From: Chloroflexota bacterium
GTDB lineage: Bacteria; Chloroflexota; FW602-bin22; JAMCYS01
Reading direction: 5' to 3'
Assembly: GCA_021847625.1 (NCBI GenBank)
Contig: JAJZQK010000269.1
Coordinates: forward strand, 1 to 5,698
DNA: 5,698 nt
The position numbers and the translations under genes were made by a program. How positions within the stretch are numbered: the first letter of the stretch is position 1; each line of letters opens with the position of its first letter. A model generated the notes under the pieces. That model was not told the origin of the DNA. It saw nothing but the letters and a program-made list of their open reading frames with translations, and ran no database searches. Below, piece after piece: positions 1 to 5,698 of the stretch.

Positions 1-753
1 ACCTCCTTGAAGGGCTGGAAGGACGCCGGCATCGGCCTCGCCGCGGCGGCAGCGTTCCTCTTGGGGATCAACCCGATCCTCACGATCCTGCTCGCCGCCC
101 CCGTGGGCGTGCTCCTCTACGAAGGAGAGCCTATCGCACGCAAGGTGGCCGGCATGGCGCAGAATCAAGACCACACGCGATCGGTCTTGTTGCTCTTGGG
201 GGCCGTCGCCCTGGCGTTCGCCGTGCTCTTCGTCGTGCAGCCGACGCTCTTCGACCTTGCGGCGCTCATGGCCAGGATAGACCTGTTCGCCTTCGGCGGC
301 GGGTTCACCTCCGTGCCGCTGATGTACCACGAGGTCGTGGATGTGCGGCACTGGCTGGACGGGCCGACCTTCCTGAACGGCATCGCTATGGGGCAGGTCA
401 CCCCGGGGCCGATCGTGATAACGGCGACCTTCGTGGGCTATCTGCTCCACGGTCCGCTCGGGGCGGTAATCGGCACAATCAGCGTATTCTTGCCTTCCTT
501 CCTGATCGTGGTTGGGGTCGGGCCGTACTTCGCCAGACTGAGCGGCTCCCCCTACTTCAATCGGGCGATTCGCGGCGTGTCGGTGTCCTTCGTCGGGCTC
601 CTGCTGTCCGTCACCGTCAACTTCGCCATGGGCGTTCCATGGGATCTCCCTCGCCTCCTCCTCGCGGGCGCGGCATTTGCCGCCCTGCTGCTGCGCGTCG
701 AGATCCTCTGGGTGGTCCTGGCGGCGACCATCATCTCGGCATTCATCCTGTAA
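1..753 (+). CDS. chrA: Chromate transporter (ChrA/CHR family), C-terminal part, 5' end cut by window
   Basis: The reading frame is open from the first base, so the gene starts upstream; the TTG at position 7 is probably an internal leucine codon. About 250 residues are visible, against roughly 400 for a two-domain ChrA. The visible part is the end of the first CHR domain, a linker around 120-180, then a complete second CHR domain. Family hallmarks are seen: an FGGGFTSVP segment at about 292-321 and GQVTPGP at 391-411, both typical of the start of a CHR domain. Several long hydrophobic segments follow, consistent with an integral inner-membrane protein, and the protein ends in a hydrophobic helix just before the TAA at 751-753. 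ChrA proteins export chromate driven by the membrane potential; some homologues have unproven substrates, so actual chromate resistance is inferred from family only. No functional link to the acetate genes downstream is visible. Confidence in the family is high, in the substrate moderate. Confidence 0.93.
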   Translation, partial: TSLKGWKDAGIGLAAAAAFLLGINPILTILLAAPVGVLLYEGEPIARKVAGMAQNQDHTRSVLLLLGAVALAFAVLFVVQPTLFDLAALMARIDLFAFGGGFTSVPLMYHEVVDVRHWLDGPTFLNGIAMGQVTPGPIVITATFVGYLLHGPLGAVIGTISVFLPSFLIVVGVGPYFARLSGSPYFNRAIRGVSVSFVGLLLSVTVNFAMGVPWDLPRLLLAGAAFAALLLRVEILWVVLAATIISAFIL

Positions 754-769
754 GCCGGTGTCGGCCGGC
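754..769 (+). terminator. Small GC hairpin directly after chrA, possible weak terminator
   Basis: GCCGG (754-758) can pair with CCGGC (765-769) across a six-base loop, starting at the first base after the chrA stop. There is no T-run behind it, so it is not a classical intrinsic terminator. In GC-rich DNA such short stems arise easily by chance. It is listed because of its position only. Confidence 0.22.
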
Positions 770-1063
770 AGGTCGGGAGGTCGGCGATGAGGGATTGGGA
801 AGGGGTCGGCCCCAACTCACAAGATCGACACCGCGGCTCCACAAGATATCTACATGTCGACACTAGAATAATGGTCATCGGTAAATCGTCCTTCTGCCTA
901 ATATCATAGTTATCTTAAGCCTTGCCGTCAAGCATTGTACCAACATACTGTGCACTACGCGGGATGGCTTTCCGGTAGGCTCGGTTGGGCGGCGCTTAGC
1001 TCGATCATCGAAATGCTGGGTAGCGTGCTCGTGTACGTCTTGGTTAGCACCACCAGGGCTGAG
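770..1063. other. Intergenic region between chrA and the small membrane protein
   Basis: I see no convincing gene or RNA gene here. The left part (770-840) is GC-rich, while 841-920 is noticeably AT-rich for this window and is the likeliest place for promoter elements. A weak sigma70-like pair is possible: TTGCCG at 922-927 and CATACT at 944-949 with a 16-base spacer, but neither box is close to consensus. A short palindrome TGTCGACA lies at 855-862, and the 8-mer CACAAGAT occurs twice (818-825 and 840-847); both could be chance. The frame of the next gene is open from a TTG at 935, so 935-1063 could be coding if that start is used. Confidence 0.5.
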
Positions 1064-1579
1064 ATGGCGGCGACGCCCAGCGGCCCCGCCAAAGGGCAGT
1101 CTCCACAGCAGGCGGCCCGCGAGACAGTCAGCCGCCACCCAAAGCAGGGCGAAAAGGGCGAGTATGGGCTCTCCGACTCGGTTCGGTGGGGCCCGACTCT
1201 CGCCGGCCTGTTCGTAGCTCTTGGGTTTGTCGCCCTGTCATCTAGTCTGGGTCTGGCCGTGTCGCTGTCGACGACTGGTGGAAATCTCGCCGGTGCCCCG
1301 GTTGACGTAGGTGACTGGGTTGTGATCACGCCGATAACTGCCGGCTTTCTTGGCGGCTGGCCTACGGCCAAGGCCCTGGCCGTAGGCGACCTGCTGCCGG
1401 CGCTCATCAACAGCGTGGTCGTCTGGTGCCTGTTGACTGCGGCCCCGGCACTTATCCTCATCCCAGTCGTATCCATCAGTGGCGCCAACGTCTTCCGCCG
1501 CCGGCTAAGGGGGAATCTGCCGCATCTCGGGCGGCGCGTATATGATCTTGGGCACGTAGTTGACATGCGGACCAGTTAG
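1064..1579 (+). CDS. Small predicted integral membrane protein with RWG...AGLFVAL motif, function unknown
   Basis: From ATG 1064 the protein is 171 residues. It has a hydrophilic N-terminus (about 1-38), then the RWG motif at 41-43 running into a first membrane helix with AGLFVAL (about 43-66). A second hydrophobic segment ends in GGW (97-99), and a third lies around 110-135 with a conserved-looking VVW (W121). The order RWGxxxAGxFVAL, then GGW, then xVVWxLL resembles small bacterial membrane proteins annotated as YrzE/TIGR04086-like or PhnA-like; this is from memory and the function of that group is not established. I chose ATG 1064 because a purine-rich AGGGCTGAG lies just upstream and relatives carry a hydrophilic lead-in before RWG. 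An in-frame TTG at 935 would add 43 residues with one more hydrophobic stretch, and ATG 1013 is also possible. The basic C-terminal tail after the third helix looks unstructured, and the segment after GGW departs from the usual pattern, so erosion is possible. It is co-directional with acs; its stop lies inside the predicted acs promoter. Confidence 0.6.
   Translation: MAATPSGPAKGQSPQQAARETVSRHPKQGEKGEYGLSDSVRWGPTLAGLFVALGFVALSSSLGLAVSLSTTGGNLAGAPVDVGDWVVITPITAGFLGGWPTAKALAVGDLLPALINSVVVWCLLTAAPALILIPVVSISGANVFRRRLRGNLPHLGRRVYDLGHVVDMRTS
1360..1387. repeat. Perfect 11-bp inverted repeat inside the membrane protein gene
   Basis: Bases 1360-1370 (GCCTACGGCCA) are exactly complementary to 1377-1387, separated by the six-base loop AGGCCC. 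In RNA this is a very stable hairpin. It lies in coding sequence directly after the GGW codons. No T-run follows, so a terminator function is not indicated. Confidence 0.75.
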
Positions 1580-1588
1580 TACTAATAT
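1560..1588 (+). promoter_or_regulatory. Predicted sigma70-type promoter for acs
   Basis: A perfect -35 box TTGACA occupies 1560-1565, and TAATAT at 1583-1588 (4 of 6 bases of TATAAT) follows after a 17-base spacer, the optimal distance. The flanking sequence is locally AT-rich. The -35 box lies within the last codons of the membrane protein gene, and that gene's TAG stop (1577-1579) falls in the spacer. A transcript would begin near 1595 and carry a leader of about 335 bases before acs. The prediction is from sequence match only; there is no mapped start site. Confidence 0.55.
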
Positions 1589-1930
1589 ATTGGTTGGCAG
1601 GTGCATGTGCCGATGGGCGTATGGCCTGTTGGCGAAACGCCGTCCGATGGCGAGGACCGACTCGTGCTGCGGTTGTCGGACGAATTGCAGTGTCGTGGGT
1701 GGAGGCCGCGTCTATCGCCATTTGCTTTGACGTTCCGACCTGGTAGGCACGCTTGGAAGAACTGGAGGTTCCTATTCCGAGAGGTGACGCAATACGGCCG
1801 TAGCTTCATCTCCTGGTTAGCGTTGTGTAGGCATTCGGCGGAGAAGCGCGGCCGGACCATGGCAATGGCAATCAAATGTTGGTACCTGCGCACCGCGGAA
1901 CCTCCTTTCAGTAAGGAGAGAAGGGCGAGC
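1589..1930 (+). promoter_or_regulatory. Long acs 5' leader with alternative pairing around the ribosome binding site
   Basis: This stretch has no gene I can support, though it stays open in the acs frame. It holds several possible RNA elements. GGCG-AAA-CGCC (1631-1641) is a tight hairpin. CGTCCGAT (1641-1648) can pair with GTCGGACG (1675-1682), with one G-U pair. A stem-loop at 1752-1781 (CTTGGAA with TTCCGAG, then GAAC with GTTC) displays the loop TGGAG at 1763-1767. TACGGCCGTA (1793-1802) is a palindrome. CTCCTT (1902-1907) can pair with AAGGAG (1913-1918), hiding that ribosome binding sequence. GGAGGTTCC (1764-1772) is exactly complementary to GGAACCTCC (1897-1905), which overlaps the same CTCC. 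The last two pairings exclude each other, the usual logic of a translational switch. I do not recognise a known riboswitch class, so function is inference. Confidence 0.4.
1902..1925 (+). promoter_or_regulatory. acs ribosome binding region with a sequestering hairpin
   Basis: AAGGAG at 1913-1918 is a consensus Shine-Dalgarno sequence but sits 12 bases before the ATG, a little far. A second, weaker AAGGG at 1921-1925 has 5-base spacing. CTCCTT at 1902-1907 is a perfect complement of AAGGAG with a five-base loop, so the stronger site can fold into a hairpin. These signals support ATG 1931 as the acs start over the upstream in-frame start codons. Confidence 0.6.
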
Positions 1931-3913
1931 ATGGGCAATCAAACATCCAGTATTTCATCGTTGATGACGGGTGTGAGGCGCTTCCCCCCACCCGCGAGTA
2001 TTGCCTCGCGGGCGCACGTCAGATCCATGGACGAGTACGACAGGCTTTATGAGCGCTCTATTGAGGATCCGGACGGCTTCTGGCTGGATCAGGCTAAGGA
2101 GCTGGTCACCTGGTTCAAGGAACCTACCAAGGGGCGCGAATACCAGTGGGACACTTCTGCCAGGAAGGTATGGCATCGCTGGTTTGAGGACGGCGAGCTG
2201 AACGTCTCCTACAACTGCCTGGATAGGCACCTACCTAGCCGCGGGAACAAGACCGCGCTCATCTGGCAGGGGGAGCCAGAGGAGGACCAGAAGGAGATCA
2301 CCTACTCGCAACTGCACCAGGAAGTGAACAAGTTCGCCAACGTCCTCAAGTCCAAGGGGATCAAGAAAGGGGACAGGGTGTGCATATACCTGCCCATGAT
2401 CCCCGAACTGCCGGTCGTGATGGTGGCTTGCGCCCGCATCGGGGCCATCCACTCGGTCGTATTCGGCGGCTTCAGCGCTGAGTCTCTACGCAGCAGGATT
2501 CTCGACAGCGACGCCACTTTGGTGATCTGCGCCGATGTTGCTCTGAGAGCTGGCAAGAGACTTCCATCCAAGGCGTATGCCGATGAGGCAGTTGCCCAGT
2601 GCCCGAACGTCCGGAACATCATCGTTGTGCAGCGGGGAGCTGGGGACGTGCCTATGAAGGACGGCCGAGACAGCTGGTTCCACGAGGAGATGGCTGTGGC
2701 CTCGGATGTCTGCCCTCCCGAGCCGATGAGGGCCGAAGACCCGTTCTTCGTCCTCTACACCTCGGGCTCCACCGGTAGGCCAAAAGGCGTACTTCACACG
2801 ACAGGCGGCTACCTGGTACACGTGTCTTTGTCACACAAGCTGATCTTTGACCTCCGGGAGGAGGACATTTACTGGTGTACTGCCGACATCGGATGGGTAA
2901 CCGGGCACAGCTACGTCGTATACGGACCGTTGGCGAATGGCGCCACGTCGATGATGTTCGAGGGTGTCCCTACCTATCCCGATCCTGGCAGATTCTGGCA
3001 TGAGATTCAGAAGCACCGGGTGAGCATCTTCTACACCGCTCCCACTGCCATTCGCGCGCTGATGCAGCAAGGCGAGGAATGGCCTAGGAAGTACGACCTC
3101 TCGTCGCTGCGAATACTCGGCTCGGTTGGTGAGCCCATCAACCCTGAGGCCTGGATGTGGTACCACGACAACGTGGGCAGGGGAAGATGCCCCGTCGTTG
3201 ATACCTGGTGGCAGACCGAGACGGGAGGCATACTGATCACCCCACTACCCGGCGCGCACACCTTGAAGCCGGGCAGCGCCTCTCGCCCGTTCTTCGGTGT
3301 AGAGACTGCGGTGTTGCGGGATGATGGCACTGTGTGCGCCACTAACGAGGGCGGGAAGCTATGCATCACCAAGCCATGGCCGGGCATGATGCGCACGCTC
3401 TGGGGCGATCACGAGCGCTTCATCGATACGTACTTCTCCGTCTATCCGAACGTCTACTTCACCGGCGACGGTTGCCGGATCGATCCTGACGGCGACCACT
3501 GGCTCATGGGCCGTATCGACGATGTGGTAAACGTCTCGGGACATCGGTTGGGAACGGCCGAGGTTGAGAGCGCTTTGGTGTCTCATCCGAAGGTCGCGGA
3601 GGCTGCCGTCACGCCTATAGAACACGCGATCAAGGGGCAGGGGCTCTTCGCCTACGTCACTCTGGTCCAGGGGGCTGAGAAGTCGGCTGAACTGGCCAAG
3701 GAGCTGATGGACCACGTCGCAAAGGAGATCGGCCCGATAGCCAGGCCGGACAGAATTCAGTTCGCCGATGCCCTTCCCAAGACGCGCAGCGGCAAGATCA
3801 TGCGGCGAATACTGCGGAAGATCGCTACCGGCGAGCTGGACAACCTGGGAGACACCACGACTCTGGCTGATCCCAGTGTTGTCGATGTGCTGATTGCTGG
3901 GCGGGTTCCCTGA
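1931..3913 (+). CDS. acs: Acetyl-CoA synthetase, AMP-forming
   Basis: This cytoplasmic enzyme makes acetyl-CoA from acetate, ATP and CoA through acetyl-AMP, releasing AMP and pyrophosphate. The product is 660 residues, close to the usual 650. The N-terminal segment with RRFPPP and MDEYDRLY (about 16-40) is typical of Acs. The phosphate-binding loop [11 protein letters not shown] is at 276-286, the adenylate motif WWQTETGG at 426-433, and the hinge/C-terminal region ([16 protein letters not shown]) follows. PKTRSGK at 616-622 ends in the catalytic lysine K622, equivalent to Salmonella K609, the site acetylated by Pat and deacetylated by CobB in studied bacteria. The four acetate-pocket residues of Salmonella Acs (V310, T311, V386, W414) have matches at V323, T324, V399 and W427 with a constant offset of 13, which argues for acetate rather than a larger acid. 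ATG 1931 is chosen because homology begins there and a Shine-Dalgarno lies just upstream; the frame is open back to 1601 but that extension has no Acs similarity. The gene appears intact, with stop TGA at 3911-3913. Confidence 0.97.
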   Translation: MGNQTSSISSLMTGVRRFPPPASIASRAHVRSMDEYDRLYERSIEDPDGFWLDQAKELVTWFKEPTKGREYQWDTSARKVWHRWFEDGELNVSYNCLDRHLPSRGNKTALIWQGEPEEDQKEITYSQLHQEVNKFANVLKSKGIKKGDRVCIYLPMIPELPVVMVACARIGAIHSVVFGGFSAESLRSRILDSDATLVICADVALRAGKRLPSKAYADEAVAQCPNVRNIIVVQRGAGDVPMKDGRDSWFHEEMAVASDVCPPEPMRAEDPFFVLYTSGSTGRPKGVLHTTGGYLVHVSLSHKLIFDLREEDIYWCTADIGWVTGHSYVVYGPLANGATSMMFEGVPTYPDPGRFWHEIQKHRVSIFYTAPTAIRALMQQGEEWPRKYDLSSLRILGSVGEPINPEAWMWYHDNVGRGRCPVVDTWWQTETGGILITPLPGAHTLKPGSASRPFFGVETAVLRDDGTVCATNEGGKLCITKPWPGMMRTLWGDHERFIDTYFSVYPNVYFTGDGCRIDPDGDHWLMGRIDDVVNVSGHRLGTAEVESALVSHPKVAEAAVTPIEHAIKGQGLFAYVTLVQGAEKSAELAKELMDHVAKEIGPIARPDRIQFADALPKTRSGKIMRRILRKIATGELDNLGDTTTLADPSVVDVLIAGRVP

Positions 3914-3935
3914 TCTTGGAAAGCCGAGCTGTACC

Positions 3936-4002
3936 AAGGCCGGACGGCGATGGCCAAGAGCGACAAGGTAGCTATGGGCCAGGCCGATCGCCGTTCGGTC
4001 TT
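3936..4002 (+). terminator. Long hairpin downstream of acs, possible terminator or mRNA-stabilising stem
   Basis: Bases 3936-3951 and 3987-4002 form a 16-pair stem. As DNA they match at 14 of 16 positions, and the two departures (3939 with 3999, 3943 with 3995) become G-U pairs in a + strand transcript. Four further pairs (GGCC 3952-3955 with GGCC 3982-3985) extend it past a one-base bulge at 3986, leaving a loop of about 26 bases. It starts 22 bases after the acs stop. There is no T-run after the stem, so it may act as a Rho-independent-like end, a 3' stabiliser or a processing site; sequence alone does not decide. Confidence 0.5.
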
Positions 4003-4065
4003 CCCGCCGGCGGCCGTGCTGGGCGCTGGTGGTGGTGGCGGTCGTATGTTAGCCAAATCATTCTC

Positions 4066-4074
4066 TGATACAAT
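4066..4074 (+). promoter_or_regulatory. Extended -10 promoter upstream of the CoA-transferase gene
   Basis: TGATACAAT matches the extended -10 form TGnTATAAT with one change, inside an AT-rich pocket (4043-4080) of otherwise GC-rich DNA. No good -35 box is seen at the proper distance, which is tolerable for extended -10 promoters. Transcription would start near 4081, about 60 bases before the TTG start. Together with the hairpin after acs, it suggests the downstream gene can be transcribed separately from acs. Confidence 0.4.
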
Positions 4075-4141
4075 AAGACGAAGGCTGTGACCTAGGGGCA
4101 GTCTGGTTTCACGATATCACGCCGAATGGTGGTGGGCTCTC

Positions 4142-5698
4142 TTGACCACGACACGAGACATTGCGGCGCTATATGCGGGCAAGCGCACGACGGCCCGAGA
4201 GGCGATTGCGCGCATTCATAATGGGAGCCGTGTCTTTCTCGGCTCCGGGTGCGCCGCGCCTCAGCACCTGCTGAACACCTTGGTGGAGTTGGGTGGTGAC
4301 AGCGGCAGGCTGCACGACGTGGAGATCGTTCATATGCTCACCGTGGGGCCTGCCCGGCACGTGGCCAGGGAATTCGACCGCAACTTCCGCCACAACTCGT
4401 TCTTCGTCGGCCCGGGCGTCAGAGACGCTGTGCTCGCTGGATGGGCTGACTATACCCCGATCTTCCTGTCTGAGATACCCAGCTTGTTCCGAAAGGGGCG
4501 CATGCACCTAGATGCCGCCTTGTTGCAGGTCTCGCCACCCGACAGCCACGGCTTCTGCTCCTTTGGCGTCTCGGTCGAAGCTCACCCCGCCGCCGTGGAA
4601 GCGGCCGAGTACGTGGTGGCCCAGGTCAACCCCCGGATGCCGCGGACCCTGGGCAACAGCTTCGTGCACATCGATAGCCTCGACGCCATCGTGGAGTACG
4701 AAGAGCCGATCTTGGAGCTGGCCCCGGTGCAGCCTAGTGAGACAGCGGAAGCGATTTCCAGGCACATATCTCGCCTAGTTGAGGATGGCTCCACGATCCA
4801 GGTAGGCATCGGCGGCATCCCCAACGCGCTGCTGCGTTACCTAATGGACAGAAAGGACCTGGGTGTTCATACGGAGATGTTCACCGACGGGTTGATCGAT
4901 CTAATCGAGGCAGGGGTGGTGACCAACTCCCGGAAGACCTTTCATCCCGGCAAAGTGTTGGCTTCGTTTTGCGTGGGGACCCGCCGGCTGTATGACTATA
5001 TAGACGGCAACCCAATATTCGAATTCCAGCCGACCGACTACAACTCCTCACCGATCAACATCGCCAGAAACCACAAGATGGTGGCGATAAACACCGCCCT
5101 TGAAGTGGACATAACGGGGCAGGTCTGTGCTGATTCGCTAGGCCATCGTATCTACAGCGGGATCGGAGGGCAGGCGGATTTCATCCGTGGCGCCGCGCTG
5201 GCGCCTGGTGGAAAGCCGATAATAGCCCTGCCTTCTACGGCGAGGAACGGGACTGTCTCACGCATCGTTTCTCGATTGCAGCCGGGGGCCGGGGTCGTTA
5301 CCACGCGGGGTGACGTGCACTACGTCGCCACCGAGTTTGGCGTGGCCTATCTGCACGGCAAGTCATTTAGGGAGCGAGCGATGGCTCTCATCGCCATCGC
5401 TCATCCCAAGTTCCGACCGGAGCTCATGGCCAAGGCGAAAGAGGATAGGTACCTCTTCGATGACTACGCTGTTCCAACCGTCGCCGGTTACCCGGTAGAG
5501 TTGGAGCGTGAGCATGAGGTAGCTGGGGTCAGGTTGCTGGTCCGACCGGTCAAGTCAACGGACGAGCGGATGATGCAGGAGTACCTCTACCACCTTTCCG
5601 AGCGCTCCGTGTACCTGCGGTTCTTCCAGAACATGAAGGCTTTTCCCCACGAACTGGCTCAGGAGATGGTTACGGCCGACTACACGGACCGGATAGGC
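4142..5698 (+). CDS. Acetyl-CoA hydrolase/CoA-transferase family protein fused to a GNAT acetyltransferase domain, 3' end cut by window
   Basis: The frame is open to the last base: 519 codons with no stop. Residues about 10-435 are an acetyl-CoA hydrolase/4-hydroxybutyrate CoA-transferase type protein. The N-terminal part has RVFLGSGCAAPQ (30-41); GIGGIPN is at 222-228; TEMFTDG contains E245, which aligns with the catalytic glutamate forming the glutamyl-CoA intermediate in AbfT-type enzymes; GGQADFIRGA is at 342-351. Such enzymes move CoA between acetate and other acids, or hydrolyse acetyl-CoA; the substrate here cannot be told. From about residue 460 (VRLLVRPVKSTDE) a second domain begins, with LSERSVYLRFFQ and MKAFPHEL, which looks like the first strand and helices of the GNAT domain of Pat-like protein acetyltransferases; its acetyl-CoA binding core lies beyond the window. 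TTG 4142 is the start I favour: family similarity begins about ten residues later, GGTGGTGGG lies just upstream, no in-frame ATG or GTG precedes it, and a stop lies at 4088. It is 228 bases behind acs, same strand. Confidence 0.92.
   Translation, partial: MTTTRDIAALYAGKRTTAREAIARIHNGSRVFLGSGCAAPQHLLNTLVELGGDSGRLHDVEIVHMLTVGPARHVAREFDRNFRHNSFFVGPGVRDAVLAGWADYTPIFLSEIPSLFRKGRMHLDAALLQVSPPDSHGFCSFGVSVEAHPAAVEAAEYVVAQVNPRMPRTLGNSFVHIDSLDAIVEYEEPILELAPVQPSETAEAISRHISRLVEDGSTIQVGIGGIPNALLRYLMDRKDLGVHTEMFTDGLIDLIEAGVVTNSRKTFHPGKVLASFCVGTRRLYDYIDGNPIFEFQPTDYNSSPINIARNHKMVAINTALEVDITGQVCADSLGHRIYSGIGGQADFIRGAALAPGGKPIIALPSTARNGTVSRIVSRLQPGAGVVTTRGDVHYVATEFGVAYLHGKSFRERAMALIAIAHPKFRPELMAKAKEDRYLFDDYAVPTVAGYPVELEREHEVAGVRLLVRPVKSTDERMMQEYLYHLSERSVYLRFFQNMKAFPHELAQEMVTADYTDRIG

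Noticed and set aside
818..862. Twice-occurring CACAAGAT and the TGTCGACA palindrome after chrA
   Set aside because: Eight-base repeats and palindromes are too short to support an operator or attachment site without further copies or a regulator gene nearby.
955..1566. 203-residue open frame on the minus strand
   Set aside because: It is antisense to the membrane protein gene, rich in Arg, Pro, Thr and Ser with no recognisable domain, and typical of a shadow frame in GC-rich DNA.
1878..1900. T-box-like sequence (TTGGTACC followed by ACCGCGGAA) in the acs leader
   Set aside because: The pieces resemble the conserved T-box stretch, but a five-base insertion splits it, the flanks cannot form the standard antiterminator helices, no stem I elements were found, and acs is not a usual T-box target.
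1601..1930. In-frame upstream extension of acs by up to 110 residues from GTG 1601
   Set aside because: The extension has no Acs-like residues and no clear ribosome site at its start. Acs similarity begins right after ATG 1931, which has Shine-Dalgarno sequences in front, and the resulting length of 660 is normal. Absence of stops over 110 codons is not rare in GC-rich DNA.
3359..3937. 192-residue open frame on the minus strand over the 3' part of acs
   Set aside because: It lies entirely opposite a highly conserved Acs coding region and has no recognisable motif.
4004..4042. CCGCCGGCGG palindrome and a GGTGGTGGTGG run between acs and the fusion gene
   Set aside because: Both are short, low-complexity GC-rich patterns that are expected by chance in this base composition and have no positional logic.
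4126..4141. ATG at 4126 as start of the CoA-transferase gene
   Set aside because: It is in a different frame from the conserved protein; TTG 4142 is the only reasonable start in the right frame after the stop at 4088.

Overview
The window reads as GC-rich bacterial DNA (judged by eye, with AT-rich pockets between genes). All convincing genes lie on the + strand. Frequent AGG arginine codons, a TTG start and the acetyl-CoA hydrolase/transferase-GNAT fusion would suit an environmental bacterium such as a Chloroflexota or deltaproteobacterial-type lineage. That placement is a guess; nothing here fixes the taxonomy.

Layout. (1) 1-753: the 3' part of a chromate transporter (ChrA), cut by the left window edge. 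(2) 754-1063: intergenic DNA with a small GC hairpin right after the chrA stop and an AT-rich stretch. (3) 1064-1579: a small predicted membrane protein with an RWG...AGLFVAL signature; its start is uncertain and there is a perfect 11-bp inverted repeat inside the gene. (4) 1580-1930: a gene-free leader of about 350 bases. A promoter with a perfect TTGACA box sits at its left end over the preceding stop codon. The leader contains mutually exclusive base-pairing possibilities around the acs ribosome binding site. (5) 1931-3913: a complete AMP-forming acetyl-CoA synthetase (acs) with all adenylation motifs, the acetate-pocket residues and the regulatory lysine. (6) 3914-4141: intergenic DNA with a long RNA-type hairpin and then an extended -10 promoter. 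(7) 4142 to the right edge: an acetyl-CoA hydrolase/CoA-transferase family protein that continues into a GNAT acetyltransferase domain, cut by the window end.

How the parts may fit. Acs activates acetate to acetyl-CoA, and the downstream protein would hydrolyse or transfer acyl-CoA, so the pair could form a small acetate/acyl-CoA exchange module. The GNAT domain begins like the acetyltransferase domain of Pat-type enzymes, which inactivate Acs by acetylating its conserved C-terminal lysine. That lysine (K622) is present in the neighbouring Acs, so the locus may carry both the enzyme and its own post-translational switch. This link is inference. The chromate transporter and the small membrane protein have no evident tie to acetate metabolism.

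The best candidates for something undescribed are the acs leader, which looks like a possible translational switch, and the pairing of acs with a CoA-transferase-GNAT fusion. Neither is proven by sequence reading alone.
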